Of a stretch of DNA of 64,000 nucleotides, positions 10,583 through 20,474 are shown in pieces. The notes beneath the pieces were generated by a model that saw only the letters and a program-made list of their open reading frames with translations, was not told the origin of the DNA and did not search any database. A program made the position numbers and the translations under genes. Where the stretch lies: contig JAABQD010000001.1 in NCBI GenBank assembly GCA_011391635.1, forward strand, positions 1 through 64,000, in the 5' to 3' direction. Source of the DNA: Sulfurimonas sp. GTDB taxonomy: Bacteria > Campylobacterota > Campylobacteria > Campylobacterales > Sulfurimonadaceae. The stretch's first letter is position 1; the number at the start of each line of letters is the position of its first letter.

Positions 10583-11245
10583 TTGGAACTTAGTAAAGAA
10601 ATTCTAGATATTGTAGTAGTAATATTGCCTGGTCTATTTGCATTTGTAATTGCTGAAGCTTTAGCCCCTAATAAAGTTGAATTTAATAGATCTATTGTTT
10701 ACACAATTGCATTAAGTGCATTGTCTTTTTTAAGTGCTACTATTTTTTGGAAATTATATTATAAACTGTCATATCTATTAAAGTTCGGATACCCAATATC
10801 TAACATAGTATTTACTAATAATATATTTTCATTTCACTCTAATTTTTATTTCGCTTTACTTGTTTTTATGATTTCAATATTGCTAGGTTTTACCTTTGCT
10901 TGGGCTATTAATAATCATTTAATATATAAATTAATGAATAAACTTGGTGCATCTAATATGGCAAGTAAGCTGGAAGTATGGGATGATTTTTTTGCAACAC
11001 AAAGAGAAAATTCATTTGTTGTAGTAAGGGACATAAGCAATGACTTAATGTACTATGGGAATGTAAACTATTATTCTATTGGGACAGCAACTAAAATGAC
11101 TGCACTTCATTTAACAGACGTAGATGTATATACAAATAAAACAGCACAAAAACTCTATAATGTTAATGAATTATATTTACCATTTCATTCGGAAAGTATG
11201 ACGGTGGAATTTCCAAAAATTTTAAACTCACAACAAAGGAAATAA
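10583..11245 (+). CDS. DUF6338-like membrane protein
   Basis: TTG start, LPGLFAFVIAEALAP N-terminal membrane segment and further TMs; family assignment from memory. Confidence 0.6.
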   Translation: MELSKEILDIVVVILPGLFAFVIAEALAPNKVEFNRSIVYTIALSALSFLSATIFWKLYYKLSYLLKFGYPISNIVFTNNIFSFHSNFYFALLVFMISILLGFTFAWAINNHLIYKLMNKLGASNMASKLEVWDDFFATQRENSFVVVRDISNDLMYYGNVNYYSIGTATKMTALHLTDVDVYTNKTAQKLYNVNELYLPFHSESMTVEFPKILNSQQRK

Positions 11246-11246
11246 A

Positions 11247-11402
11247 ATGAGTGATAAAAACAAAATAATTTCGAGTAATGAAAGTATGAGTAATGCATCG
11301 GCTAGTCAAAGGTCAAATACTCCAAATACAACAAAACCAATGCAAGCGAAACCAGCTTTTACTCCACCAGCACAAAGTGTAAAAAAAAGTTCAGAAAAAT
11401 AA
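11247..11402 (+). CDS. Small Ser/Asn/Pro-rich protein (51 aa) after the DUF6338-like gene
   Basis: Manual translation: MSDKNKIISSNESMSNASASQRSNTPNTTKPMQAKPAFTPPAQSVKKSSEK*; ATG 1 nt after the preceding stop. Confidence 0.5.
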   Translation: MSDKNKIISSNESMSNASASQRSNTPNTTKPMQAKPAFTPPAQSVKKSSEK

Positions 11403-11664
11403 ATATATGACTTTCTTTCTCGTTCCATTCTCTTTTGAGGTGGGATGCATACCAGAATATAATATACACCCATATGAATGAATATCCACCTCTCTAAAAA
11501 CAATCTAAATTTCAAGTTAGATTGCTGAAAGTCAACTTGTTACTTTCAGACAAATCCACATGCCAACATTTCCACAATATTTTTATTTCAATTTGCCAAG
11601 TTTTCAGCCTCGGCATGTGGAACTATGTATAATCCAAACTATGAAAACATAAAATGTGCGACAC

Positions 11665-11982
11665 CTATTGTTTTTTTGCTCTTTTTTGTGCTTTTGCCTT
11701 TGTAATCTCAGGGTCTTGATATTTACAGTTAAAAGTTCCAAATTCATCAGCACTTAGTAAATAGCCAGTAGCTCCATACAAGGTTATGAATGTGTAATTA
11801 TTTCCTTTTTTTCCAAACACTGCACATGTACCACTTTTTCTAAACTTATAAACTCCATCAATTGCAGTATCCATCGGGTGTTGTTCAAGTATATGATGCC
11901 CTAATTGCTCCAGCAATTCTTCAGGGATATTTCCCTTCTCTCTACGCTTTTTTACATGTTGTGTTAAGATTATTTTATTCAT
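11665..11982 (-). CDS. Hypothetical small basic protein (possibly toxin-like)
   Basis: 105 aa ORF, no clear family. Confidence 0.5.
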   Translation of the reverse strand: MNKIILTQHVKKRREKGNIPEELLEQLGHHILEQHPMDTAIDGVYKFRKSGTCAVFGKKGNNYTFITLYGATGYLLSADEFGTFNCKYQDPEITKAKAQKRAKKQ

Positions 11983-12146
11983 CCTAATGTTTTATACCCG
12001 TTATTTTCATTGCAATTTACCAACTTCTTACCCTCGGCATGTGGAAAAATGTATAATCCAAACCATGAAAATAGATATAGATATCCCTTTATACAATTAC
12101 CAAAATCTACCGAACCAAACACCCATATTTTGTCTAAACTTTTTTT

Positions 12147-13427
12147 CTAGTTGCCTAACAAGTATTTATAAAGTGGCACGATAAATATCTTTTTATCTTC
12201 TATTTCCATGGTTGTATCTTCATCTTCTGTCACAAGATAGGCACTTTTTAGTTTGAAGTATTCCATCGCTTCGAGGAGTCCGTCTATCTCTCTTTTTCTT
12301 GTTTTTTCATCCTCTATTTTGTAACTTACATTGACTAGTATCTCGCTATCATCTAGCTTGGCGTAGAAGTCCACTTCTTGGTTTTGTTTGAAATAGTAGA
12401 TATTTTTTGTCTTGGCTCTTAAGTGTAAAAACACAAGGTTTTCATAGAGTTTGCTTATATCTTTGTCTATGGCATAGTCATATATTTTTTTGAAGCCATT
12501 GTCTATGGCATAGACTTTTTTTGGATTTCGTTGCTCCTCTTTGATAGAGTTTCTATAAATCGGTACCGTAAAAAGTGCATAGGCATCTTCAAGATGTGAG
12601 ATGTATTGAAATAGTGTATCTTTGCTAAGTTTATAACCTTGCGATTTAAAATCATTGTAGAGTTTATTGAAGCTTATGAGTGTAGCGATGTTTGTGAAGC
12701 AGTATTTATTGAGGATTTTTAGAAGGCTTCTATTTGATATGTTGTATCTATCGACTATATCTTTATAAACTATAAGCTCAAGATAATCACTGAGTATCTT
12801 TCGGGCTATAGTTTTATCTTCGCCAATTGTCTCTGCAAATCCACCATCTTTGAGATAGTTTGAGAGGGAATTTTTGATAAAACTAAGGGATTTGGAAGAG
12901 TGAAGATTGACCTCAATATTTTGAAATCTCAAATACTCTTTAAATGAAAAAGGAAATACCTCATAGCTTATGGTTCTGCCTCGCAGACTTGTAGCAATCT
13001 CGGTTGAGAGCAGTTTGGCACTAGAGCCTGTGATAAATATCTGAAGATTCAAAGTATCATAAATTCTTCTAACATACACTTCCCACTGTGGCACAGCTTG
13101 TATCTCATCCAAAAACAGATAGACTTTTTCATCTCTTTTGGTAGGATAAAGCTCATAGTAACTTTCCAAAATCATGTCAAGATGAGAGAGTTCCAAAGGA
13201 TAGAGCCTGTCGTCTTCAAAGTTTATATAAATGATATTTTCTTTTAGAACTTTTTGTCTAAGAGTATTTATCATATCAAATAAAATAGAACTCTTTCCAC
13301 TTCGTCGCACCCCTATAAGTGAGACTATTTTTTTGCTATCAAGTGGTATGTTGTGTTCTCTTGGAAATATATCTTTTACTTGAGATTCTATAAAATCCGT
13401 AATGAGTTTTTTAAATATATCTTTCAT
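12147..13427 (-). CDS. AAA_14/DUF4143 family ATPase
   Basis: SLIGVRRSGKSSILFDMI Walker A, YLFLDEIQ Walker B, C-terminal nuclease-like VDFYAKL segment. Confidence 0.88.
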   Translation of the reverse strand: MKDIFKKLITDFIESQVKDIFPREHNIPLDSKKIVSLIGVRRSGKSSILFDMINTLRQKVLKENIIYINFEDDRLYPLELSHLDMILESYYELYPTKRDEKVYLFLDEIQAVPQWEVYVRRIYDTLNLQIFITGSSAKLLSTEIATSLRGRTISYEVFPFSFKEYLRFQNIEVNLHSSKSLSFIKNSLSNYLKDGGFAETIGEDKTIARKILSDYLELIVYKDIVDRYNISNRSLLKILNKYCFTNIATLISFNKLYNDFKSQGYKLSKDTLFQYISHLEDAYALFTVPIYRNSIKEEQRNPKKVYAIDNGFKKIYDYAIDKDISKLYENLVFLHLRAKTKNIYYFKQNQEVDFYAKLDDSEILVNVSYKIEDEKTRKREIDGLLEAMEYFKLKSAYLVTEDEDTTMEIEDKKIFIVPLYKYLLGN

Positions 13428-13712
13428 TTTTATCCTTTTGCATAGGGATGATTATAGTATTTTTCGTATCTATAGTCAAGGCTATAAACTTTCATTACTC
13501 TATTTTTAAAGCATTGTAATAATTAAACTTTATAGCCGTATTTTGTCTAAACATTATTTATCTATTATTTGCATCATTTTTAAGTTCACAATGATGATTT
13601 ATCTAACAAAAATGAGTGCTAGACACTATGATGTAAAATAATAAATTGAAAAATACTTTTCAATTTGCCAAGTTTTTACTCTTGGCATGTGGAAATGAAT
13701 ATAATCCAAACC

Positions 13713-14987
13713 ATGAAAATACATATAGATATAGACTGTTTTTTTGTCTCTTGTGCAAGAATTGTTGACCCTTCTCTCGAATACAAACCCGTTGCTATTG
13801 GTGGCAGAAGTGATACACAGATTTTCAACAAAGAGGCTAAAAATCAGAGCATCAATTTAGAAAATTCTGGCTCTTTTGTGCCGACTTTTTTCAAAACTTA
13901 TGAAGAGAGTGATGATGATAGAGATGCTTTTAAAGATAGCGATGGACGCATTCGAGGGATTCTCACTACTTCAAGTTATGAAGCAAGAAAGTATGGTGTA
14001 AAAACTGCGATGAGCATCAAAGAAGCCCTGAGTTTGTGTCCGCAACTCATCATCAAAGCACCCAATATGTCACTCTACCAAAAACTCTCACATGAACTTC
14101 ATGCATTTTTACAAACGAAAATTCCGCTCATTGAACAGGCAAGTATTGATGAATTTTATGGGGATTTGAGCGGATGGATTGAGGAGGATGACATTCCTCA
14201 CTTTATCGATACTCTCCGCCATGAAATAAAAAAAGAGCTAAAACTCCCCGTCTCCATAGGTGCAGCAAACACACGCTACATTGCAAAACTGGCAACAACT
14301 TACGCCAAACCTTTTGGATGCAAAACCATCTATCCACATGCCGAGAATAGTTTTGTAAACCCTATAAAAGTAGATGCTTTTGCAGGAATCGGGCGAAGTA
14401 TGAGTGAGAAACTCAAATCTGCTCAAATCCATACTTTAGGCGATTTAAAAGCACGAAGAGGCACAGTTGAATCATGGGGAGCGTATGCAAAAGAGCTGTA
14501 TAAAAGAGTGAGCGGTCTGAGCGATGCCCCCATCCAAACCTCACACCAAAGAAAATCCATAGGAATATCTCGTACTTTTGACCCTCTGTATGAGAGAGCC
14601 GAACTGCGTCGAAGAGTGCATATATTGGCACGCCATCTCAGTTTTGCGATTTTAAAACTTGAAGTTATTCCAACAGTTTTTCATCTGAGCATAGACTATG
14701 AAATGAACCAAAAATCGCATAAAAATATCTCTCTTTGCGAAATATTTACAGAAAAAAAGTTTGACTCTTTGTGTCTGGCTCTTTTTAATGAAGCGGACAA
14801 TCAACGACGACTTTGTGTCATTCGGCTGGGCATAAACTGCTCAAGCTTCACAAGAGACTCCAAAAAAGAGCTTTCACTCATAGGATTTGCTGAGGAGCAA
14901 AAGATGAAAAAGCTGACAGACTCCTCTCAAAAACTAAAAGAGAAATATGGCATCGACACATTGAAATGGGGAAGTGAATTATGCTAG
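13713..14987 (+). CDS. Y-family DNA polymerase (DinB/UmuC-like)
   Basis: MKIHIDIDCFFVSCARIVDPSLEYKPVAIGG, SSYEARKYGVKTAMSIKEA, QASIDEFYGDLSG. The tracked start at 13665 is probably too far upstream. Confidence 0.9.
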   Translation: MKIHIDIDCFFVSCARIVDPSLEYKPVAIGGRSDTQIFNKEAKNQSINLENSGSFVPTFFKTYEESDDDRDAFKDSDGRIRGILTTSSYEARKYGVKTAMSIKEALSLCPQLIIKAPNMSLYQKLSHELHAFLQTKIPLIEQASIDEFYGDLSGWIEEDDIPHFIDTLRHEIKKELKLPVSIGAANTRYIAKLATTYAKPFGCKTIYPHAENSFVNPIKVDAFAGIGRSMSEKLKSAQIHTLGDLKARRGTVESWGAYAKELYKRVSGLSDAPIQTSHQRKSIGISRTFDPLYERAELRRRVHILARHLSFAILKLEVIPTVFHLSIDYEMNQKSHKNISLCEIFTEKKFDSLCLALFNEADNQRRLCVIRLGINCSSFTRDSKKELSLIGFAEEQKMKKLTDSSQKLKEKYGIDTLKWGSELC

Positions 14988-14996
14988 AATCTCCAC

Positions 14997-15953
14997 ATGA
15001 CAAATAGCACACTCATCCATCAATTTCGCTCTTTTTATTTTAAAAATTATCCTGATGATATGGAGCTTCAGATAGAGTATTTTTCTGTCTTTGGCGGACT
15101 TGGTTGGCATGTGGATACGAGTAAGCCGATGAGAGAACTTATACAAGAACTCATTTTAAATCAATTTACACTCCTAAATGAAAAAATTGAGATGCTCACA
15201 ATGGGAAATAAAAACAATAAAAGATTGCTTAGAGCTTTAGCCATAGGAGATAGAAAAATATTTTCAGCTTTTAACAGAGCCAATCTCAACAATGCAAATG
15301 GTGGAACTGCCCTCAATTTTTTGCAAGAAAAGGGTCTCATTCAAATTGAATACTCAAGAGAAGAACCAGCCAGAAGTCTCAATCCTCGTGGTAAACTAAA
15401 AAGAGAAGTTGCACGGCACAGAATCTCACACAAAGTTCTTTTTGTGCATCCATTTATACGATTTTGGTTCTATTTTATAACACCCTTTGCCAAAGAGATA
15501 GAAGAAAAAAGTTTTGAAAATGCTCTTAAAAATTTTGAACTTAAACAAAACGGTTATACGAGTTTGGTTTTTGAGGAACTCTCAGAAGTTTTACTCAATT
15601 ATCATCTACGAGATTCACAGATTATCAGCTCTGGAAGTTACTGGGATGCCAAAATCGAGATAGATATCCTTACTATCACAAGTGATGAAAAAACTTATGT
15701 TGCGGAGTGTAAATGGACAAACCATATTGTCAACAAAAAAGAGCTTCATAAGTTACGCCAAAAATGTGAAACACTCGAGATAGAACCTACTCAAATCATT
15801 CTCTTCGCAAAACGGGGATTTTCGAAGGAGCTGGAGAGTATGCAAGGCAAAAACTTAGCACTCTACAGTGCAAAAGAGTTTGATGCACTTGTCAAACAAA
15901 GCTCCAAAGAGAGCTTACGAGACTACACGCAGAGCTGTATAGGCTTCTTGTAG
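14997..15953 (+). CDS. DUF234 domain protein
   Basis: C-terminal WDAKIEIDILTIT...VAECKWTN pattern of DUF234. Confidence 0.7.
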   Translation: MTNSTLIHQFRSFYFKNYPDDMELQIEYFSVFGGLGWHVDTSKPMRELIQELILNQFTLLNEKIEMLTMGNKNNKRLLRALAIGDRKIFSAFNRANLNNANGGTALNFLQEKGLIQIEYSREEPARSLNPRGKLKREVARHRISHKVLFVHPFIRFWFYFITPFAKEIEEKSFENALKNFELKQNGYTSLVFEELSEVLLNYHLRDSQIISSGSYWDAKIEIDILTITSDEKTYVAECKWTNHIVNKKELHKLRQKCETLEIEPTQIILFAKRGFSKELESMQGKNLALYSAKEFDALVKQSSKESLRDYTQSCIGFL

Positions 15954-16718
15954 AAGTTGAAACTTTTGCGTATAGTGCTGTACCATATGCGGTTTTTCAT
16001 TAAATATTTTATCTGGATGATACACTTTTGTTAATTTTTTATAGCTCTTCTTGAGTGCATCTTGACTCGCACCCACTGGACACTCTAGCACTGTATAAAA
16101 CTGCACCATCGCATCCTCTTCTTCATCCTTACACAAATCTCCAAAACTAAAACTTGCAAAATCTGAATAGAGCTTACTCATAAAGTGATTATCGTACGTA
16201 TATTGAATCTGATAGTGCAAAATATGTCGCTTGTTCAAAGCTCTCTCGAGCCTTGCTTTTGCTTTGTAATCAGAAACATCAATAACCAAAGATTGATCCG
16301 TGCCTCGCTCCACATAGACTTCAAGTTGAGAGCGGAGGTAATTAAGCACCCACATATTTGGCGAATCAAGTGAAATTAGCACCGTATCTTTATCATATGC
16401 ATAAAGATGCACCTTCACACTCTCAGGTTCTTCAAGTTTATCCAACTCTATTTTGATAGGTTGTGTGCCATATCTGAGCATAGAACGAAGAAAAAACTCA
16501 TGAGAAAAATCATGTGTCTTGGCATGAAAAGCACTCAGGGCATGTAAAAACTCTTCTCGAATCTCTTTAAGTGTTTCGTTTCTAAAAACGAGCACTGCTT
16601 TGGGTAAAAATAGCATACCACGAGAGTGATGATTTAAAAAATCTGTCATCCATTTCGCATTTAAAGTATCGAATCCCGTCGTGATAAGAATAAGATTATT
16701 GCGTAAAACAATGTTCAT
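15915..16718 (-). CDS. DnaJ domain protein
   Basis: C-terminal J-domain with HPD: ALKKSYKKLTKVYHPDKIFNEKP. Confidence 0.85.
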   Translation of the reverse strand: MNIVLRNNLILITTGFDTLNAKWMTDFLNHHSRGMLFLPKAVLVFRNETLKEIREEFLHALSAFHAKTHDFSHEFFLRSMLRYGTQPIKIELDKLEEPESVKVHLYAYDKDTVLISLDSPNMWVLNYLRSQLEVYVERGTDQSLVIDVSDYKAKARLERALNKRHILHYQIQYTYDNHFMSKLYSDFASFSFGDLCKDEEEDAMVQFYTVLECPVGASQDALKKSYKKLTKVYHPDKIFNEKPHMVQHYTQKFQLLQEAYTALRVVS

Positions 16719-16778
16719 ATCTCCTACCTTTTTTTGGATATTTTTAATTATTAAGCAATAAAAGTTCCATATTTGCTA

Positions 16779-16817
16779 TTTCCACATGCCAAAATTTTAA
16801 CTCTTGGCATGTGGAAA
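16779..16817. repeat. Perfect 14-bp inverted repeat made of two opposed copies of the GGCATGTGG word
   Basis: TTTCCACATGCCAA (16779-16792) / TTGGCATGTGGAAA (16804-16817), 11-nt loop. Confidence 0.95.
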
Positions 16818-16940
16818 GTTTCTTCCTTTACTTTTCCTATACAAATAAATATCATAAGTTTTATATAGGTTTGAGTGAGTATAATTGCGAATTATTTTAC
16901 TTATCTATCTCTTCTAAGGATATACAACTTGCTTGAAAAT

Positions 16941-18284
16941 ATGAATGAAAAGTGTGCGGTTGTCGGTATATTTGGTCACAAAGAAGCTTCTAAACTTGCT
17001 TACTTCTCTCTTCACGCTCTCCAACACCGTGGTCAAGAAGCAGCAGGAATAAGCTCTTCTGATGGGGTCAAACTTCATACAATCAAAAACCGTGGTTTGG
17101 TAATGCGAGTTTTTAATGAACAAAAGCTCAAAACACTCAGTGGAACAAGTGCCATAGGGCATACACGCTACTCTACTGCTGGGGATGATTCCATCCTCGA
17201 TGCACAGCCTGTTTTTGCAAGGTATGACTTAGGCGAGATGGCTATCGTTCACAATGGAAATCTCACAAACGCACAAGAAGTTCGTGAAGCACTTATCAAA
17301 AAAGGTGCAATTTTTCAAACATTTATGGATACTGAAAATCTTATCCACCTTATAGCAAAGAGTGAACAAGAAAAACTCATCGATAGAATTATAGATGCTG
17401 TGAACAGAATTGAAGGTGCTTTTTCATTAGTATTTTTAAGCAGAACTAAAATGTTTGCTATGCGTGACCGTCACGGTTTTCGTCCGCTCAGTCTTGGTCG
17501 CATTGCAAATGGCGGATATGTTGTAGCAAGTGAGACATGTGCATTTGATTTAATCGGTGCTACTTTTATTCGTGATGTTGAACCTGGTGAACTTCTGATT
17601 TTTGAAGAAGACAAAGCTCCTATTTCTATCAAAGTTTTTGAGCCAACTCCAAAAAGATGTATATTTGAATATGTCTATTTTGCAAGACCTGACTCGAAAG
17701 TATTTGGTCAAAGTGTCTATCAAATGAGAAAAAACATGGGTGCAGAACTTGCGAAAATCAAACCTGTTGAAGCAGATATGGTTATCCCTGTGCCAGATGG
17801 CGGCGTTCCAGCAGCTATTGGATATGCTCAAGCAAGTGGGATTCCTTATGAAATGGGAATTATGAGAAACCATTACATCGGCAGAACTTTCATAGAACCG
17901 ACGCAAGAGATGCGAGATTTGAAAGTAAAAATGAAACTCTCCCCAATGACTGATACTATCAAAGGTAAAAGAATCATTGTCATTGATGACTCTATTGTTC
18001 GTGGAACAACTTCAAGACGCATCGTTAAAATGCTCAAAGATGCAGGGGCAAGTGAAGTACATATGCGAATTTCAAGCCCTCCAACAACGGACCCATGTTT
18101 TTATGGAGTTGATACGCCAGATAAAGAGAAACTTATCGCTGCAAATATGAGCATAGATGAAATTTGTGAATTTATAGAAGCGGATTCCTTGGCATATCTT
18201 GACCCAGCTGCACTTCTAAGAAGCGTAAACAATACAACGAATGATTATTGTACAGCTTGTTTTACAGGCGAATACATAGTCTAA
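16941..18284 (+). CDS. purF: Amidophosphoribosyltransferase
   Basis: MNEKCAVVGIFGH, LHALQHRGQEAAGI, VIDDSIVRGTTSRRIV. Start moved from 16875 to the ATG preceding the catalytic Cys. Confidence 0.95.
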   Translation: MNEKCAVVGIFGHKEASKLAYFSLHALQHRGQEAAGISSSDGVKLHTIKNRGLVMRVFNEQKLKTLSGTSAIGHTRYSTAGDDSILDAQPVFARYDLGEMAIVHNGNLTNAQEVREALIKKGAIFQTFMDTENLIHLIAKSEQEKLIDRIIDAVNRIEGAFSLVFLSRTKMFAMRDRHGFRPLSLGRIANGGYVVASETCAFDLIGATFIRDVEPGELLIFEEDKAPISIKVFEPTPKRCIFEYVYFARPDSKVFGQSVYQMRKNMGAELAKIKPVEADMVIPVPDGGVPAAIGYAQASGIPYEMGIMRNHYIGRTFIEPTQEMRDLKVKMKLSPMTDTIKGKRIIVIDDSIVRGTTSRRIVKMLKDAGASEVHMRISSPPTTDPCFYGVDTPDKEKLIAANMSIDEICEFIEADSLAYLDPAALLRSVNNTTNDYCTACFTGEYIV

Positions 18285-18285
18285 A

Positions 18286-19245
18286 ATGGAGCAAATCTAC
18301 ACTTATGGTAACTATCTTCGCAAAAAATATGGTTGCAAAGTTTACAAAGTAGGGATTAATATCTCTGGCTTTACCTGCCCAAACATAGATGGAACCGTGG
18401 CAAAAGGTGGATGTACCTTTTGTGAAAATGACTCTTTTAGTGCAAGTACCAATCAAGTCCAAGAACTCAAAGGTTTTTATCTCAACCTTCATTCAAAAGA
18501 AAATCCTTACTTAGAAAAGCAGTTACAACAACTCTCCATTCAATTTGATGCCATCAGCAAAAGACAAAAAGATGCCTATGGTGCAAAAAAATTTATTGTC
18601 TATTTCCAATCTTTTACAAATACTTACGCTCCCTTTGATACGCTCAAAGCTCTCTATGAAAAAGCTCTCTCATTTCCTGATGTTGTGGGTTTGAGTATCG
18701 GGACTCGCTCCGATAGCGTGACCGAGGAGACACTGGATTACCTTGCAAAGCTAAGCCGTGATAAAGAGATTTGGATAGAGTTTGGGATTCAATCCGTCTA
18801 TGATGCGACACTCAAAAAAATCAACCGTGGTCATGACAGTGCAAATCTCAAAGAGTGGATACAAAAAGCAAAAAAAAGAGGATTAAATGTTTGTGGACAT
18901 CTTATCTTTGGACTACCAAACGAGAGTAAAGAGATGATGCTTGAGACTGCCAAACAAGCCTATGATTGGGGAATTGACTCTGTAAAATACCATCCTTTGT
19001 ATGTTGTAAAACGAACTGCACTTGCAAATGACTTTGCTAATGGTACTTTTGTACCTATTGCTCAAGAGGAGTATTTGGATGTTTTAAGAGAAGCATTACA
19101 AATGAAACCTAAGCATGTCTCAGTGCAACGAGTCACTGCTGGAATTGATGACGCTTCTCTTTTAGCACCTCATTGGTGTAGAGATAAAAATACGCAGATT
19201 AGAAATATCAATCACGCTCTCAAAGGGGTAGGATTAAAATATTAA
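18286..19245 (+). CDS. TIGR01212 family radical SAM protein (YhcC-like)
   Basis: CPNIDGTVAKGGCTFCEN cluster motif; FIVYFQSFTNTYAP. Confidence 0.9.
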   Translation: MEQIYTYGNYLRKKYGCKVYKVGINISGFTCPNIDGTVAKGGCTFCENDSFSASTNQVQELKGFYLNLHSKENPYLEKQLQQLSIQFDAISKRQKDAYGAKKFIVYFQSFTNTYAPFDTLKALYEKALSFPDVVGLSIGTRSDSVTEETLDYLAKLSRDKEIWIEFGIQSVYDATLKKINRGHDSANLKEWIQKAKKRGLNVCGHLIFGLPNESKEMMLETAKQAYDWGIDSVKYHPLYVVKRTALANDFANGTFVPIAQEEYLDVLREALQMKPKHVSVQRVTAGIDDASLLAPHWCRDKNTQIRNINHALKGVGLKY

Positions 19246-19272
19246 TTCCACATGCCAAAAATTGTTGATTAA

Positions 19273-19788
19273 TTATTTACACGCTGCCTTAAGCGAAACA
19301 TTATAGTCTCTCTCATAGGTAAAAGGCTCTACAATAATTTTAAACTCTCTCGTCTCCCCAATTTTTATATCATTTTCATCGATTGACATCTTCATAATTG
19401 GCTTAAAAGTAAAGATAAAATCCTTCAACTCATTCCCTGTTGCCTTACAAATTTTTGCAGTTATTTTACAAGTTTGAAAATTGAATTGTGACTCATTACT
19501 CAGTGTACCTTTGACAACTACAGCCTCGGTAAAAACGAGTTTTTTTTCAGAAATCATTTGTGTATTGTTTTTGAAAAGATACTCATGCATTTTGATGTAG
19601 CCAAGAGTTGGAGCTAAAAAGAGGACAAGAAAGGAGAGTAATATCAAAAAGAGAGAGAATCCAACTCTCCTTCGTGCAAGAATTGCAAAAATGATAAAGA
19701 GTATAAAAAGGACAAAAGAGCTACCAAAAAGAATATAATCGTAAATAATCAACTCATGAATAAATGCAATTATTTTCTCTTTCATCAC
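19273..19788 (-). CDS. DUF2393 family membrane protein
   Basis: Two N-terminal TMs and a periplasmic domain. Confidence 0.55.
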   Translation of the reverse strand: MMKEKIIAFIHELIIYDYILFGSSFVLFILFIIFAILARRRVGFSLFLILLSFLVLFLAPTLGYIKMHEYLFKNNTQMISEKKLVFTEAVVVKGTLSNESQFNFQTCKITAKICKATGNELKDFIFTFKPIMKMSIDENDIKIGETREFKIIVEPFTYERDYNVSLKAACK

Positions 19789-20465
19789 TTACTTCTTGAA
19801 TTTTTTTCAGCTATTCCGCTTATATCAAATCTTCGAGAAAGCTCTTGCTTGATTCTATCAGGTGATATGTTTTTACTAGCTAGTGCGACAAGCATGTGAT
19901 ATGTTAAATCCGCTGCTTCGTAAATCATCTCTGCTTCATCATTATCTTTGTATGCAAAACTAAACTCACCCGCCTCTTCGACAACTTTTTTCAAAATTGT
20001 ATTTTCACCTTTTGCAAAAAGCTTCGCTGTCCATGAAGATTCTGGGTCGGCGTGTTTACGCTCTTGAATGGTATGATAGAGTGTGTCTATAACGCCGTAC
20101 ATTGCTTCAGAGTTTACCTCTACTTGAGAGTTTATTTCACCACTCTCTAACTCAGTAAAAAAGCATGAGCGTCTGCCTGTGTGACAAGCCACTCCATTTT
20201 GTGTTACTTTGATAAGAAGTGTATCATTGTCACAGTCGATATGAAAAGAGTGAATTTCTTGTATATGTCCACTACTCTCGCCTTTTTTCCAAATGCGTTG
20301 TTTGGAGCGAGAAAAGTAGTGTGCTATTTTTGTAGAGAGTGATAGTTCAAGAGCTTCTTTATCCATATAAGCCATCATTAAAACTTCATTGGTTTGAACA
20401 TCTTGTACGATTACTGGCAGAAGCTCACACTTTTGCCAGTCTATTTTATCTATTATTTTTTGCAT
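19785..20465 (-). CDS. hisIE: Bifunctional phosphoribosyl-AMP cyclohydrolase/phosphoribosyl-ATP pyrophosphatase
   Basis: HisI motif HIDCDNDTLLIKVTQNGVACHTGRRSCFF plus HisE domain (KKVVEEAGEFSFAYKD). Confidence 0.95.
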   Translation of the reverse strand: MQKIIDKIDWQKCELLPVIVQDVQTNEVLMMAYMDKEALELSLSTKIAHYFSRSKQRIWKKGESSGHIQEIHSFHIDCDNDTLLIKVTQNGVACHTGRRSCFFTELESGEINSQVEVNSEAMYGVIDTLYHTIQERKHADPESSWTAKLFAKGENTILKKVVEEAGEFSFAYKDNDEAEMIYEAADLTYHMLVALASKNISPDRIKQELSRRFDISGIAEKNSRSK

Positions 20466-20474
20466 CTCTAATAC

